A program made the translations under genes and the position numbers. The notes beneath the pieces were generated by a model. The model saw nothing but the letters and a program-made list of their open reading frames with translations, made no database searches and was not told the DNA's origin. From assembly GCF_014042355.1 (NCBI RefSeq), contig NZ_JACEZU010000002.1:124001-188000 (forward strand): 64,000 bases of DNA, given 5' to 3'. This DNA comes from Rugamonas apoptosis (lineage in GTDB: Bacteria > Pseudomonadota > Gammaproteobacteria > Burkholderiales > Burkholderiaceae_D). Position 1 is the first letter of the stretch, and the number at the start of each line of letters is the position of its first letter. Of the stretch, positions 46,025-59,719 are shown piece by piece.

Positions 46025-47911
46025 CTAGAAACGCACGAAGTTGCCCTCGTCCGGCTGCTCGCCGTGGGCGGCCTTGGCGCCGCGCGTATTGAAATTGCTG
46101 GATGGCCGGCGCTCCGGCTTGCCGCCGCGGCGCGGTCCGGCGCGCCCCGTCTGGCTGCCGCCACCGAGCTTGAAGAACGACATGGTCTGCTGCAATTGCT
46201 CGGCCTGTCCGCTCATTTCCTCCGACGTGGCCGCCAACTCCTCCGAGCTGGACGCATTCTGCTGCGTGGTCTGGCTCAACTGCCCAACGGCGCTGTTGAT
46301 CTGGCCCACGCCGGATGACTGCTCTTCCGACGCCGCCGTGATCTCCTGCACCAGGTCGGATGTCTTGCGGATATTGGGCACCATCTGATCCAGCAGCCGC
46401 CCCGCCTTCTCGGCCAGGTCCACGCTGCCGGTGGCCACCTGTTCGATTTCCTGGGCCGCCAACTGGCTGCGTTCGGCCAGCTTGCGCACTTCGGCCGCCA
46501 CCACGGCGAAGCCCTTGCCGTGCTGGCCGGCGCGGGCTGCCTCGATGGCCGCGTTCAGCGCCAGCAAGTTGGTCTGGTAAGCGATATCGTCGATGATCTG
46601 GATTTTCTTGGCGATCTGCTTCATGGCCGCCACCGTCGAACGCACGGCCTCGCCGCCCTCCACCGCCTCGCGCGCGGCCTGGCTGGCCATGCCATCCGTG
46701 ACCTTGGCGTTTTCCGTGTTGGCGGAAATGGAGGCCGTCATCTGCTCAATGGCGGCGCTGGTTTCCTCGGCCCCGGCGGCCTGCTCGCTGGCCGCCTGCG
46801 ACAAAGTCTGCGCCGTGGCGCTGATTTCCTCGGACGCGCTGGCCAGCGCCTCGGCGCTGCTGTTGACCTCGGTCACCACCTGGGCCAGTTTCTGCACCGT
46901 GTTATTGCAGTATTCCTTGAGCTGGCCGAACGCACCCTCGTAATCCTTGTCGATCGCGCAGTCCAGTTCGCCGTCCGCCACCGCACTCATCATGCGCACC
47001 ACGTCGCTGATGCTGGCGCCGGTAGTGGTGACGAGATTGTTCAAGCCCTCGCCCATCTCTTTCTGGAAGCCTTGCAAGCCAGCCAGGTCCACGCGCGCGT
47101 CGAAGTCGCCGTGGTTGGCGGCGTTGACCACCCGGGCCTGGCTATCGATCACCTGGCGCAGGCTGGCGATCATGTGCTGCATGGCCGCCAGCAACTTCCC
47201 CGTTTCATCGCGCGCATTGCTCTGCACGTCGATCGCCAGGTCGCCCCGCGCCAGCGTCTCGGCCACGGTCACGGCGCGGCTGATGGGGCGCGTGATGCTG
47301 AGCGTGAGCAGCACGCCGGAGACGATGGTCAGCAGTACCGTCACACCCAGCGTCATCAGCACACGCGACTGCGCCACCGCGCTCACTTCCGTCATCCTGA
47401 GGTCGGCCTGCTTGAGCGTCTCGTCGGTGCGTTGTGTCAGGCTGACCAGGGCGGCCGAGATGGGTTTGTCGGCGCCGGCCACGGCCTTGTCCAGTTCGTT
47501 GGGCTTGTCCGTCTTGGCGCGCATGGCGACCAAGGTCTGCATGTCGGCACGGTAGGCCGTGGCCCCGTCGCGCAGCTGGTTCAGCAGCTTTTCCTCGTCC
47601 GGATGGAGCGCGCCGACGGCCTTGTAATCGTCCGCGACCCGCTCGACGGCCGACATGTCATTGCCGAATTTCTGCGCATAGTCGCCGCCGCGCAGGACGA
47701 AGTTCTTGAAGTGGTGGATGCCGTCACCGAGCGCGATATTGCCCCGGTTGACGGCGTTACGCTTGGCCAGCGCGTCTTGCTTGATGGAGTTCCACTGCGC
47801 GTTCATGGCCGACGTTTGCTGGATCGCGATCCAGCCCAGCGCCAGCGATAGCAAGGTCAGCAGAAAAAAGGCCAGTCCCAGACGGGTACCGATGCGGACA
47901 TTCGACAACAT
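46025..47911 (-). CDS. methyl-accepting chemotaxis protein
   Basis: The start at 47911 ([11 protein letters not shown]) gives 628 residues. A transmembrane helix spans about 8-30, then a four-helix-bundle periplasmic ligand domain (about 35-185). A second helix precedes a HAMP domain with [19 protein letters not shown]. The signalling tip is [24 protein letters not shown] followed by [19 protein letters not shown]. The C-terminal tail is Pro/Gly/Arg-rich and lacks a CheR pentapeptide. The ligand is unknown. The gene is alone and read toward the phosphodiesterase gene. Confidence 0.94.
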   Translation of the reverse strand: MLSNVRIGTRLGLAFFLLTLLSLALGWIAIQQTSAMNAQWNSIKQDALAKRNAVNRGNIALGDGIHHFKNFVLRGGDYAQKFGNDMSAVERVADDYKAVGALHPDEEKLLNQLRDGATAYRADMQTLVAMRAKTDKPNELDKAVAGADKPISAALVSLTQRTDETLKQADLRMTEVSAVAQSRVLMTLGVTVLLTIVSGVLLTLSITRPISRAVTVAETLARGDLAIDVQSNARDETGKLLAAMQHMIASLRQVIDSQARVVNAANHGDFDARVDLAGLQGFQKEMGEGLNNLVTTTGASISDVVRMMSAVADGELDCAIDKDYEGAFGQLKEYCNNTVQKLAQVVTEVNSSAEALASASEEISATAQTLSQAASEQAAGAEETSAAIEQMTASISANTENAKVTDGMASQAAREAVEGGEAVRSTVAAMKQIAKKIQIIDDIAYQTNLLALNAAIEAARAGQHGKGFAVVAAEVRKLAERSQLAAQEIEQVATGSVDLAEKAGRLLDQMVPNIRKTSDLVQEITAASEEQSSGVGQINSAVGQLSQTTQQNASSSEELAATSEEMSGQAEQLQQTMSFFKLGGGSQTGRAGPRRGGKPERRPSSNFNTRGAKAAHGEQPDEGNFVRF

Positions 47912-48053
47912 TGACGTCTCCTCCAAGAGTGTTTTGTGTTTCCGTCAACTGCGACTTCTTGCTGCATGTCAAACGCAATACTACCTTTGTTTAAGCTAAT
48001 TTAATACTCGCCATTTTTACTGGCGATAGCGATGCGACAGGCAACCGTCGGCA

Positions 48054-48485
48054 CTACGCGCTGGCGCCGTCGAATGTGACGTTCGCGATCCAGTTACGCT
48101 TGCGCCGAGCCAGTCGGGTATCCTCGCCTTCGCCGTCGAACGACGCGCTGCCGTGCTGCAGCAGCGTGCGATCCACATCATCGAACGCGTTCACGCTGAC
48201 GACGGCGTACAAGTGATCGTCAATGCGGCACGTCACCACCGGCACCACGCCGCATTGCGTGCAGAGGTGAAAGCGTGCCGTCTTGGTGCCGAAGCTGTAG
48301 GGTGATACGTGGGCCGGATCGCGCACCGTGACCGCCAGCGCGCCGGTGGGGCAGGAAGTCCACACGCCGCCGTGCTTGACGCAAAAGCCGCAAGTGCAGG
48401 CGCGGGCCGGAATGAAGGCCGGTTCAGGCGCCCAATCGAGCGCGAAGGAGATATTGCCGCAATGGCAGCTGCCGTGTATGAGCAT
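48054..48485 (-). CDS. GFA-family (glutathione-dependent formaldehyde-activating-like) protein
   Basis: The start at 48485 (MLIHGSCHCGN) gives 143 residues. The zinc-binding GFA pattern is clear: GSCHCGNISF, CTCGFCVKHGG and LCTQCGVVP, seven cysteines in total. It resembles S-(hydroxymethyl)glutathione synthase-type proteins, but this small version is often of unknown function. It is a cytoplasmic zinc protein. Its upstream side abuts a MITE-like element, whose left edge lies 64 bases from the start and may affect its promoter. Confidence 0.9.
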   Translation of the reverse strand: MLIHGSCHCGNISFALDWAPEPAFIPARACTCGFCVKHGGVWTSCPTGALAVTVRDPAHVSPYSFGTKTARFHLCTQCGVVPVVTCRIDDHLYAVVSVNAFDDVDRTLLQHGSASFDGEGEDTRLARRKRNWIANVTFDGASA

Positions 48486-48803
48486 AAGAAATCCCTTTAT
48501 TGTGGCCGCGACGGCGGCATGTGGCAACAGCTTGCCACAAGTCGGTATCACAATTCGGTGTCAGGTCTGTCAATCGGACAGTTGGCGCGCACTTTAGATT
48601 CCCGTCATGGTGCGCCTCTTCAATTGTCCAAGTAGCCTCAGCAAGTGGCGTTTACCACATGCGATATCGATACCGATTGATTAAGCGCAAAGGTATTATC
48701 TGCTAGTCCGATTGACAGACCTGACACCGAATTGTGACACCGTGTACCGACTTGTGACACCGACTCGAGGTTCGGGGAAAACTGGGGGTAACGAAGCACC
48801 GCG
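48486..48803. mobile_element. MITE-like element with 31-base inverted repeats
   Basis: Within this gene-free region, perfect 31-base inverted repeats CACAATTCGGTGTCAGGTCT... lie at 48549-48579 and (reverse complement) 48706-48736. They define a 188-base unit with no coding capacity. Beyond them, diverged CACAAGTCGGTA sequences repeat in inverted order with a small indel, so the original ends may reach further. It has no transposase. It resembles the ends of insertion sequences that use GTGTCA termini, but I cannot name the family. It separates the GFA gene from ftsB. Confidence 0.7.
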
Positions 48804-49121
48804 CTAGCGTATGGGCGCGGTGGCGGCGGCTGGTGCGGGCGCGGTTTGCCCCTTGCCGACGATCTGGATGAAAATCTCGTTCTGCTTGATCATGCTGAGC
48901 TCATAGCGAGCCCGTTCTTCGACCGCGCCCGTGCCGTCCTTGAGGTCGCGCACTTCGGAGTCCAGTTTGGCGTTGCGGGCGATCAGCTCCGCGGTTTTCT
49001 TGTGGGCGACAGCGACCTGCGCCTCGTAATCGGCCACGCGCAGCCAGCCCCCTTTGCCCAGCCATAACGGGTACTGTATCAGCAGCAGCAAGGCCGCCAG
49101 TGCGAGGGTGATCAGACGCAT
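48804..49121 (-). CDS. ftsB: cell division protein FtsB
   Basis: The start at 49121 ([20 protein letters not shown]) gives 105 residues; the upstream extension is not hydrophobic. It has a single transmembrane helix, then a coiled coil, [21 protein letters not shown], and the FtsB/DivIC signature region [20 protein letters not shown]. It is a bitopic member of the FtsQBL complex. It lies 42 bases after enolase, the usual eno-ftsB pairing. Confidence 0.93.
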   Translation of the reverse strand: MRLITLALAALLLLIQYPLWLGKGGWLRVADYEAQVAVAHKKTAELIARNAKLDSEVRDLKDGTGAVEERARYELSMIKQNEIFIQIVGKGQTAPAPAAATAPIR

Positions 49122-49163
49122 GGTGTGAAAAAGCGGCCGGATCGCTCCGGCCGCTGGTGACAA

Positions 49164-50462
<1,299 letters not shown>

Positions 50463-50525
50463 TTAAGCGTAACGGTTCGCGCCTTGCGTCTGGTGCGCAA
50501 GCTGCGGTGTGCGAGTAACGGGACG

Positions 50526-50560
50526 TTGTCCGGCGCCGTGGTCAGCGCCGCGCCGGACAA
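50526..50560. promoter_or_regulatory. hairpin between kdsA and eno
   Basis: TTGTCCGGCGC (50526-50536) and GCGCCGGACAA (50550-50560) are perfect 11-base arms around 13 bases, with no T run. It may reduce read-through from kdsA into eno or stabilise the messenger. Confidence 0.6.
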
Positions 50561-50577
50561 GGACCAGCTTGCAGCAA

Positions 50578-53168
<2,591 letters not shown>

Positions 53169-53366
53169 CTAAACTGAGTCATTCTTCATCCTTCCCGCCG
53201 GAAAATTACCATTCCGGGCGTAGAATCCGGGAAGGAAAGCGGTGGAAAATAGCCAACTATCTAATTTCTTTTTAACATCTTTGTCATTCCGGCAGCAGTG
53301 TGAAACAACGAACCGACCGGCACGCCCGGCGGCACCAAAATGGCCACTTTCTCGAGGGAGGTCACC

Positions 53367-53786
53367 ATGTCCTACCAAGACCGCGATGCCGACGGCGCCT
53401 ACGTGGACACGGGCCACCATGGCCCCGGCCCCGAGCTGATGGGCGCCGGCACCGTGCTCGGCGACCCGGTGCGCAACCTCAAGGGCGAACACCTGGGCCA
53501 GATCCGCGAAATCATGCTCGACATGCGCAACGGTACCATCGCCTACGCCGTGATGGCGCACGGCGGCGTGTTCCACCTGGGCGCCAAGCTGTTCGCCGTG
53601 CCCTGGCAGGCGCTCACGCTGGACCCGGCCCACAAGGGCTTCACGCTCAACATCGACAAACAGCGGCTGGACGAGGCGCCCGGCTTCGACCCGGCGCACT
53701 GGCCCAACATGGCCACCCCGGCGTGGGCGGCGCAAATCCACCGCTACTACGAGCATCCCGCCGACGAGGGTTCCGGCCTTAGTTGA
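53367..53786 (+). CDS. PRC-barrel domain protein
   Basis: GGGAGG at 53355-53361 supports the start at 53367 (139 residues), rather than the in-frame ATG at 53340. The PRC-barrel core reads LGDPVRNLKGEHLGQIREIMLD and is followed by IAYAVMAHGGVFHLGAKLFAVPW. A C-terminal extension ends in HRYYEHP. Members bind RNA or proteins and often respond to stress; function here is unknown. It is a cytoplasmic, soluble, single gene. Confidence 0.85.
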   Translation: MSYQDRDADGAYVDTGHHGPGPELMGAGTVLGDPVRNLKGEHLGQIREIMLDMRNGTIAYAVMAHGGVFHLGAKLFAVPWQALTLDPAHKGFTLNIDKQRLDEAPGFDPAHWPNMATPAWAAQIHRYYEHPADEGSGLS

Positions 53787-53873
53787 CTTCAGTTCAAGCC
53801 TGGCAAGGGCGGCACGGCTGACACCATTGTGGCGGGCGCCAGGGCCGGCAGGCTATGGCCGCGCATATACCTG

Positions 53874-54344
53874 CTATGCGCACGCCGGCAGGCGCATGGG
53901 CACCCAGGCGATGCCGCCCTCCTCCACCCGCGGGCCGGTGGGCATGAAGCCCCAGCGCTGATACATGGGAAACGCATAATCGGACGCATTGACGGTGAAA
54001 CCGGCCGTGTTGCCCGCCGCCAGCGCGGCGTTGCGCGCGGCCAGCCACAACTGGCGGCCCAGGCCGCAGCCGTGGAATTCGCGCGCCACGAACAGGTGGA
54101 ACAGATGTGCGCCGTCGCGCACGGCCACCGCGCCGGCCAGCGCCGAGCCGATAAACCCCAGCAGATACTGGTAACGGGGTTGGGACAGATAGGCGGCGAT
54201 GGCCGGTTCGGCCATGCTGTCCATGAATTTTTCCGCGCCGGCGCCATCGGCATCGAGCGTCATGTAAGGCATCAGATCGGTGATCAGGGCGCTGATGGAC
54301 GCCGCGTCTTCCGGCATGGCCGGACGCAATGTTAAAGTCTTCAT
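53874..54344 (-). CDS. GNAT-family N-acetyltransferase
   Basis: This 156-residue protein has a GNAT fold. The acetyl-CoA loop lies in FHGCGLGRQLW; the earlier strand HLFHLFVAREF and C-terminal AFPMYQRWGFMPTGPRVEEGG complete the core. The substrate is unknown. It lies between the PRC-barrel gene and the truncated dnaE2. Confidence 0.9.
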   Translation of the reverse strand: MKTLTLRPAMPEDAASISALITDLMPYMTLDADGAGAEKFMDSMAEPAIAAYLSQPRYQYLLGFIGSALAGAVAVRDGAHLFHLFVAREFHGCGLGRQLWLAARNAALAAGNTAGFTVNASDYAFPMYQRWGFMPTGPRVEEGGIAWVPMRLPACA

Positions 54345-54395
54345 ATTATTATTTTGCCATCATCGGCGCGTTATTTGAAGGGGATTAGGCGTTTT

Positions 54396-56574
54396 TTAGC
54401 AAAAATCGCGGCTGATTGTGGGCAGGCGGCCCAATAAATGCGACATGTCGACCAGCCGTTTGGCCACCAGGTGGCACACCGTGCCCTCCCGCTGCCACAC
54501 GCCATACACCCCCAGCAGGGCCGCGCCGAGCACTTCGCGCCGCTGCTGTTCGACCAGCGCCGGCCACACGATCACGTTCACATTGCCCGTCTCATCCTCG
54601 ATGGTGATGAACAGCACGCCCTTGGCCGTGCCGGGCCGCTGGCGCACGGTGACGATGCCGCAGCCGCGCGCCAGCTGGCCATGGCGGAAGCCTTGCAAGG
54701 TGGACGCTGGCAGGAAACGCCGCTCCAGCAATTGCGGGCGCAGCAGCGCCAGCGGATGGCGGCCCAGCGTCAGCCCCTGGGCCCGGTAGTCGCCCAGGAT
54801 GGTTTCCCCTTCCGACGGTGCGGCCAGCGCCGGCACTTCCTCGTCCGGCGTGGTGGGGCGCAGCAAATCCTTGTCCGGCACGGCGCCCACGGCTTGCCAC
54901 AAGGCTAGTCGGCGGTGGCCGGCCAACTGGTGCAGCGCGTTGCCGCCGGCCAGCACCTGCAAATCATGCCGGCCCAGTCCGGCCCGCCGGGCCAGGTCGG
55001 CCACCGAGGCGAACGGCCGCACGGCGCGCGCCGCCTCGATGCGCAACGCCGGCTCGGCCCGCATGCCGCGCAGCAGCGACAAGCCCAGCCGCACGGCCGG
55101 CTGGCCGCGCGCGCCAGCCGCTTCCTCCAGCGTTGATTCCCAGCCGCTCACGGCCACGTCCACCGCCCGCACCACCACGCCATGCCGCTTGGCGTCCTGC
55201 ACCAGTTGCGAGGGGCCGTAAAACCCCATGGGTTGGCTGTTGAGCAAGGCGCACAGGAAGGCGGCTGGTTCGTGGCACTTGAGCCAGGAACTGGCATAGG
55301 TCAGCAGCGCGAAGCTGGCCGCGTGCGATTCGGGAAAACCGTATTCGCCAAAGCCCTGGATCTGGCTGCAGATGGCTTCGGCGAACGCCAGCTCGTAGCC
55401 GCGCTCCAGCATGCCGTTGATGATGCGGTCGTGGTACTTGTCCATGCCGCCCTTGCGCTTCCAGGCCGCCATGGCGCGCCGCAACTGGTCGGCCTCGCCG
55501 GGCGAGAAGCCGGCCGCCAATATGGCCACCTGCATCACCTGCTCCTGGAAGATGGGCACGCCCAGCGTGCGGCCCAGCGCCGTTTCCAGGCCGGGCGGAA
55601 AGCGCACCAGCGCCGGGTCCAGGCGCCGCTGCAGATAGGGATGGACCATGCCGCCCTGGATGGGCCCGGGCCGCACCAGCGCCACTTCGATCACCAGGTC
55701 GTAGAACTGGCGCGGGCGCAAACGCGGCAGCATGCTCATCTGCGCGCGCGACTCGATCTGGAACACGCCGATGGTGTCGGCCTCGCACATCATGTCGTAG
55801 GTGGCCGGGTCTTCAGCCGGCACGTCCTGCATGCTGAACACGGACTGCCGTTGCTGGCCCACCAGGTCGAACGCGCGCCGCAGCGCCGACAGCATGCCCA
55901 GCGCCAGCACGTCCACTTTCAGCAAGCCCAGTTCCTCCAGGTCGTCCTTGTCCCACTGGATCACGCTGCGGTCCTCCATGGTCGCGTTCTCCACCGGCAC
56001 CAGGCGCGACAGCTTGCCCTGGGCGATCACGAAGCCGCCCGGATGCTGCGACAGATGGCGGGGAAAACCCAGCAGGCTCTGGGCCAGCGTGGCCCACTGG
56101 CGCGCCAGCAGCGAGGTCGGGTCCAGGCCGCATTCGGCCAGCCGGTTCAGCAGGTCGCGCTTGCCGTCGAACCAGTGGTGCGAGCGCGCCACTTTCTCCA
56201 CGATGGCCAGGTCCACGCCCAGCGCCTTGCCGCTGTCGCGCAGCGCGCTCTTGGGCCGGTAACTGATCACCACGGCCGCCAGCGCGGCCCGCGTGCGGCC
56301 GTATTTCTGGTAGATGTACTGGATCACTTCCTCGCGCCGCTGGTGCTCGAAATCGACGTCGATGTCGGGCGGCTCGGCCCGCTCGCGCGAGATAAACCGT
56401 TCCACCAGCAGGTTGCCGCGCGCCGGGTCCACTTCCGTGATGTGCAGGCAATAGCATACGGCCGAGTTGGCGGCCGAGCCGCGCCCCTGGCACAGGATGC
56501 CGTTGGCGCGCGCGTAACGGACGATGTCGTAGACGGTGAGGAAATACGGTTCGTAGCGCAGCGCTGCGATCAGC
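54396..56574 (-). pseudogene. dnaE2: error-prone DNA polymerase DnaE2, 5' end removed by transposon
   Basis: About 725 codons remain, from LIAALRYEPYFLTVYDIVRY to the normal C terminus (SRDFC). Full DnaE2 is about 1,050 residues, so the whole PHP domain and the first part of the palm are missing. The palm keeps PDIDVDF and KVDVLALGML, the catalytic Asp residues of the polymerase III alpha family. The fingers, a helix-hairpin-helix and an OB domain follow. The break coincides with the TGT end of the Tn7-like element at 56575. A TTG in the element end (56585) leaves an in-frame start, but function is improbable. imuA/imuB and the gene's front should lie beyond the window. Confidence 0.92.
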
Positions 56575-56720
56575 TGTCCCGGCAAAATAAAGTGGATACC
56601 ACGGCACCCGCTTAACTCATTGATTTGTAACTAAATAACACGTACCGCATGGAATAAAGTTTGCACCGATATTGCATGAAATAAAGTTGGCACCAGCCCA
56701 AGGAATAAAGTTGGCACCGA
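56575..56720 (+). repeat. transposon end with four TnsB-type binding repeats
   Basis: TGTCCCGG at the terminus is followed by four same-direction copies of a GGAATAAAGTTGGCACCGA-like unit. Their AATAAAGT cores start at 56586, 56653, 56680 and 56704. The terminal copy is the most diverged (GTGGATACC). Tn7 itself has AATAAAGT in its terminal TnsB site. A widely spaced first copy followed by closer ones resembles a Tn7 left end. Confidence 0.8.
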
Positions 56721-56746
56721 CCTTACGGAGGCGTTCCATAATTGGC

Positions 56747-58387
56747 CTAACAGCACTCATCTGATTTCGAGGCTCTCTCTCGAAATTCCGATGTGGTCTC
56801 TTGAGTACATCGCAACGCGTCGAGCGTTCGAGGATACTTTGCTTTGGCTTCTCTTAAGATGTAATTCGATATCCCAACTTTTTTCCGGATACGGTTTCGG
56901 GAAACCCGTATGGCCGGTTGCTGCTGACTGATTGAAGCGGCAGCGCTTATCACTTCCTCCGCGTACTTAAGGTCTCTGTTTTCATGGTCCACTCTTTTAC
57001 TTGAAGTTGGCGTGCAAATTCTTCCCCGCTTGTTCCAGTACTTTTGAATCTCAGCCAACGTAGCTTCAGATTTTGGAGCTGGTATCCCCTTCCTGTTTTG
57101 CGCAACCCTAGGGAAGGTTCCGGCCAAAATCTGTTTGACTAAACGAACATCAACACCTAAATCCGCTGCAATGACCGAGAGTGGCGTTCCCATAGCATGC
57201 ATCGCTCTGCATCGCTGAATGAACAGCTCACCAGGCGTCCGAACCCTTGTAAGTACAGGCTGTCCCTGCAAATCCCGTTCGTTATCGAAAGCCGAGAACG
57301 AAAAACCGCACACGCAACTAAACACCTGTGTTGCTCTGCCTCTGACCATGCGTGAGGTCTCCACTTTTTGCATGACCAAAGTTCCGTAGTGGTCCGCCGC
57401 AGGATTTTGGCAGAGCCAAAGCCCAGCAGGATTTGCGCTGAGAACCTTTGCGGCCTTCGGCGCAAGGCGACCTCGTGGAAGAAGGAATTCGTCGATAAAC
57501 ATACTCATTACGATGTGTTTCTTAGTCTCACATTGGCTTCGCTGCTCCGGGGTTCCGAACATGGTCCTAAACCAGTTCGACTTCTTTCCAGGAACCAGCT
57601 GTAGATTCATAATTTCGAAAAATTGCTCCCCAAAGAACGAAATGAAATGGCTCTCCATCGCAGTCAAGTCGATTCGCTTGGACCTAGCTGCGAACGGATA
57701 CATGCGCGTAAAGAATGCTCGCCCAAGGGAGTCGATGTTGTACGCGATTTTCTTCTGCGCCTCTCCGTTTAGATATGAGTTAGCTCGCCGCGCAAATTCC
57801 ATAAGAAGCTGCCTCGTGCGCTCGGAGTGCGAACTTAAATAGGGCTTCGTGGAGGTCGTTAGATGAAGCGCTTCCAGAGGTTTGTAATAGTCATCGAAGT
57901 ACTCCGTAGCAGCTAAACTCAGTTCGACGCCATGTAGCCAGCAATAATGCACACCCTCGACGTTGTGTGCGCGATGCCAGAACGGTGTACCAACCGTAAG
58001 AGCATCGGTATGCATACAGTCGAGACAAACCTTCATTCCAATTGGGCGCTTCACGAACCGAGCAACAGCAGAGCCACGTCCAGTTGCAGCGACCAACATT
58101 TTCTTCTTCGCATTTTTCCGTACCACACTACTCACGTGGGCGTAGTCATAGGGAAAAAAGGTCAGCTTATCAATCATCTCCGAAGAAGTCATTTGAAGAT
58201 ATGCGCCGACATTGGCCTGAAGACCTGCGATGTTTGTTGGCATTGAGACGGACGTACGCTGATGCCGCTGGCCATACAACTTCTCGTTCTCAGCTTGGAC
58301 AACACTCACCAATCTATTTCGGTGGTATCTGGCAACCACGCTGGCCAAAAGCTCATCATCAAACGCTGCGGGAAAGTAGGAAATCAT
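56747..58387 (-). CDS. tnsD: TnsD/TniQ-family target-selection protein
   Basis: The ATG at 58387 follows CTGGAG; a TTG at 58426 is an alternative. The protein has 546 residues. The N-terminal TniQ domain starts with ISYFPAAFDDELLASVVARYHR. The zinc-finger pattern is CLDCMHTD with the GVHYCWLHGVEL end; a second cluster lies in VFSCVCGFSFSA. The C-terminal half has helix-turn-helix-like repeats (PLSVIAADLGVDVRLVKQILAG). TnsD proteins choose the insertion site and recruit TnsC. It lies 42 bases after tnsC and is the last gene before the element end. Confidence 0.88.
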   Translation of the reverse strand: MISYFPAAFDDELLASVVARYHRNRLVSVVQAENEKLYGQRHQRTSVSMPTNIAGLQANVGAYLQMTSSEMIDKLTFFPYDYAHVSSVVRKNAKKKMLVAATGRGSAVARFVKRPIGMKVCLDCMHTDALTVGTPFWHRAHNVEGVHYCWLHGVELSLAATEYFDDYYKPLEALHLTTSTKPYLSSHSERTRQLLMEFARRANSYLNGEAQKKIAYNIDSLGRAFFTRMYPFAARSKRIDLTAMESHFISFFGEQFFEIMNLQLVPGKKSNWFRTMFGTPEQRSQCETKKHIVMSMFIDEFLLPRGRLAPKAAKVLSANPAGLWLCQNPAADHYGTLVMQKVETSRMVRGRATQVFSCVCGFSFSAFDNERDLQGQPVLTRVRTPGELFIQRCRAMHAMGTPLSVIAADLGVDVRLVKQILAGTFPRVAQNRKGIPAPKSEATLAEIQKYWNKRGRICTPTSSKRVDHENRDLKYAEEVISAAASISQQQPAIRVSRNRIRKKVGISNYILREAKAKYPRTLDALRCTQETTSEFRERASKSDECC

Positions 58388-58429
58388 TTCAAACTCCAGG
58401 AATAGTCGATGTGGCTCACCAGACAATCA

Positions 58430-59671
58430 TTACAAGACGGCTTCCTGCAAGAAGCCAATTTGCCTCGAGAACATGTCGGAGGCTCTCTTAAGTTGGCTTA
58501 TATTCCGCGTAGCAATGGCGTCTAGAACGGGTTGGCAAATCTTGAAATGTTCGTTCGCGATTTCATCGAGGAGGTCTTCAGTAATTACCTCGTCCCCGCA
58601 ATCGATGGCTCGTTTTTGAGCTAGCTGATAAAGAACGACAGCCAACGCAAGAATCCCCTGACTACGCACAAAAAATTTGGCAATGAGCTTCTCAGTTAGA
58701 GGAGTCTCTACCCGCAAATACTGATACCGAAAAAATGACGATACAAAATGGTCGAACTCGGGACCTGGAGGGCAGCTAAAGATGATTTCTCCGATACTCC
58801 GCCGAGCGGCTCGGAAACTCACCGAGAGCATGTCGAAACATTCGGCGGTCCCAATCATCACTACGGGAATCCGCACTTCGTTGATAAAGCTGACAAGAAA
58901 GCTGGCCAAGTTATCGCTAGCCTCTTTCGAGCTCTTTTTCGCATGCTGAAGCTCATCGAGGATAATTGCCCCCAAGTGAACAGACTCGATGCGGGTAATC
59001 AACTCAGCCATTGCGTCATGCCGAACGTATTTTTTACGCTCTATTTCGCGAGCCACGTTCTCCCCGAGAACTCGGTCCAACGCCCGGTGAACCGCTCTGA
59101 TTAAGCTTTTGGTTGAACCATCATCCGGCGTCTCGACTCGCACCCAAACTACTTGCAAGGTCCGGTACTCGGGATGCCACCAAACCTGCGGATAGTTCGC
59201 CAGAACGCGGTCCATGGTTCGGGACTTCCCCATACCGGAAACTCCAAAAAACGTAGTATTCGAAATCACTGGAGTGTGGTCGAGTGCGGGCTCCAAGTGT
59301 TTACCGCCCACCTCTTGCCTAATCTTAATGAGCGGACGGTGAACATAACCGTTTCGGAGCACCTCTCCGAATTTACGGCCCATTTCTGCTTGAATGGAAA
59401 TTGGAACGTATCCCAGCCCCAACAGGCTGATATTAGCCAGGCGCTGGGGATTAGATTGAAAGCGCTGCTCATCTGAATAGGGGCGCACAACCTGCATCTT
59501 CAATCCAATCTCTTCGAGCGAATATAATGGCCCCAAAGTTTGAATGAGGGGATTTTCATACCCAGGTACTCCCAGTTCGTAATACTGTGCCGCACGAGGC
59601 CTCACTCCTCCAAGGCCGACCTGCGGTACCTGCGGGATACTCGCATCCCCTGCATGATTTTTGCGCACCAC
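58430..59671 (-). CDS. tnsC: TnsC-like AAA+ ATPase
   Basis: A GTG start at 59671 with GGAGG 9 bases upstream gives 413 residues. Walker A is FFGVSGMGKSRTM, Walker B is AIILDELQHAKKSS, and the sensor region is VVMIGTAECFDML. It is shorter than Tn7 TnsC (555), as in many Tn7-like and TniB-type relatives. It should link the target protein to the TnsAB transposase and give target immunity. Spacing of 48 bases from tnsB suggests one operon. Confidence 0.9.
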   Translation of the reverse strand: MVRKNHAGDASIPQVPQVGLGGVRPRAAQYYELGVPGYENPLIQTLGPLYSLEEIGLKMQVVRPYSDEQRFQSNPQRLANISLLGLGYVPISIQAEMGRKFGEVLRNGYVHRPLIKIRQEVGGKHLEPALDHTPVISNTTFFGVSGMGKSRTMDRVLANYPQVWWHPEYRTLQVVWVRVETPDDGSTKSLIRAVHRALDRVLGENVAREIERKKYVRHDAMAELITRIESVHLGAIILDELQHAKKSSKEASDNLASFLVSFINEVRIPVVMIGTAECFDMLSVSFRAARRSIGEIIFSCPPGPEFDHFVSSFFRYQYLRVETPLTEKLIAKFFVRSQGILALAVVLYQLAQKRAIDCGDEVITEDLLDEIANEHFKICQPVLDAIATRNISQLKRASDMFSRQIGFLQEAVL

Positions 59672-59719
59672 CTTTGTTCCTCCAGTGCAGACAGCAAGTG
59701 CTCCTCATAGGCTGTCCCA

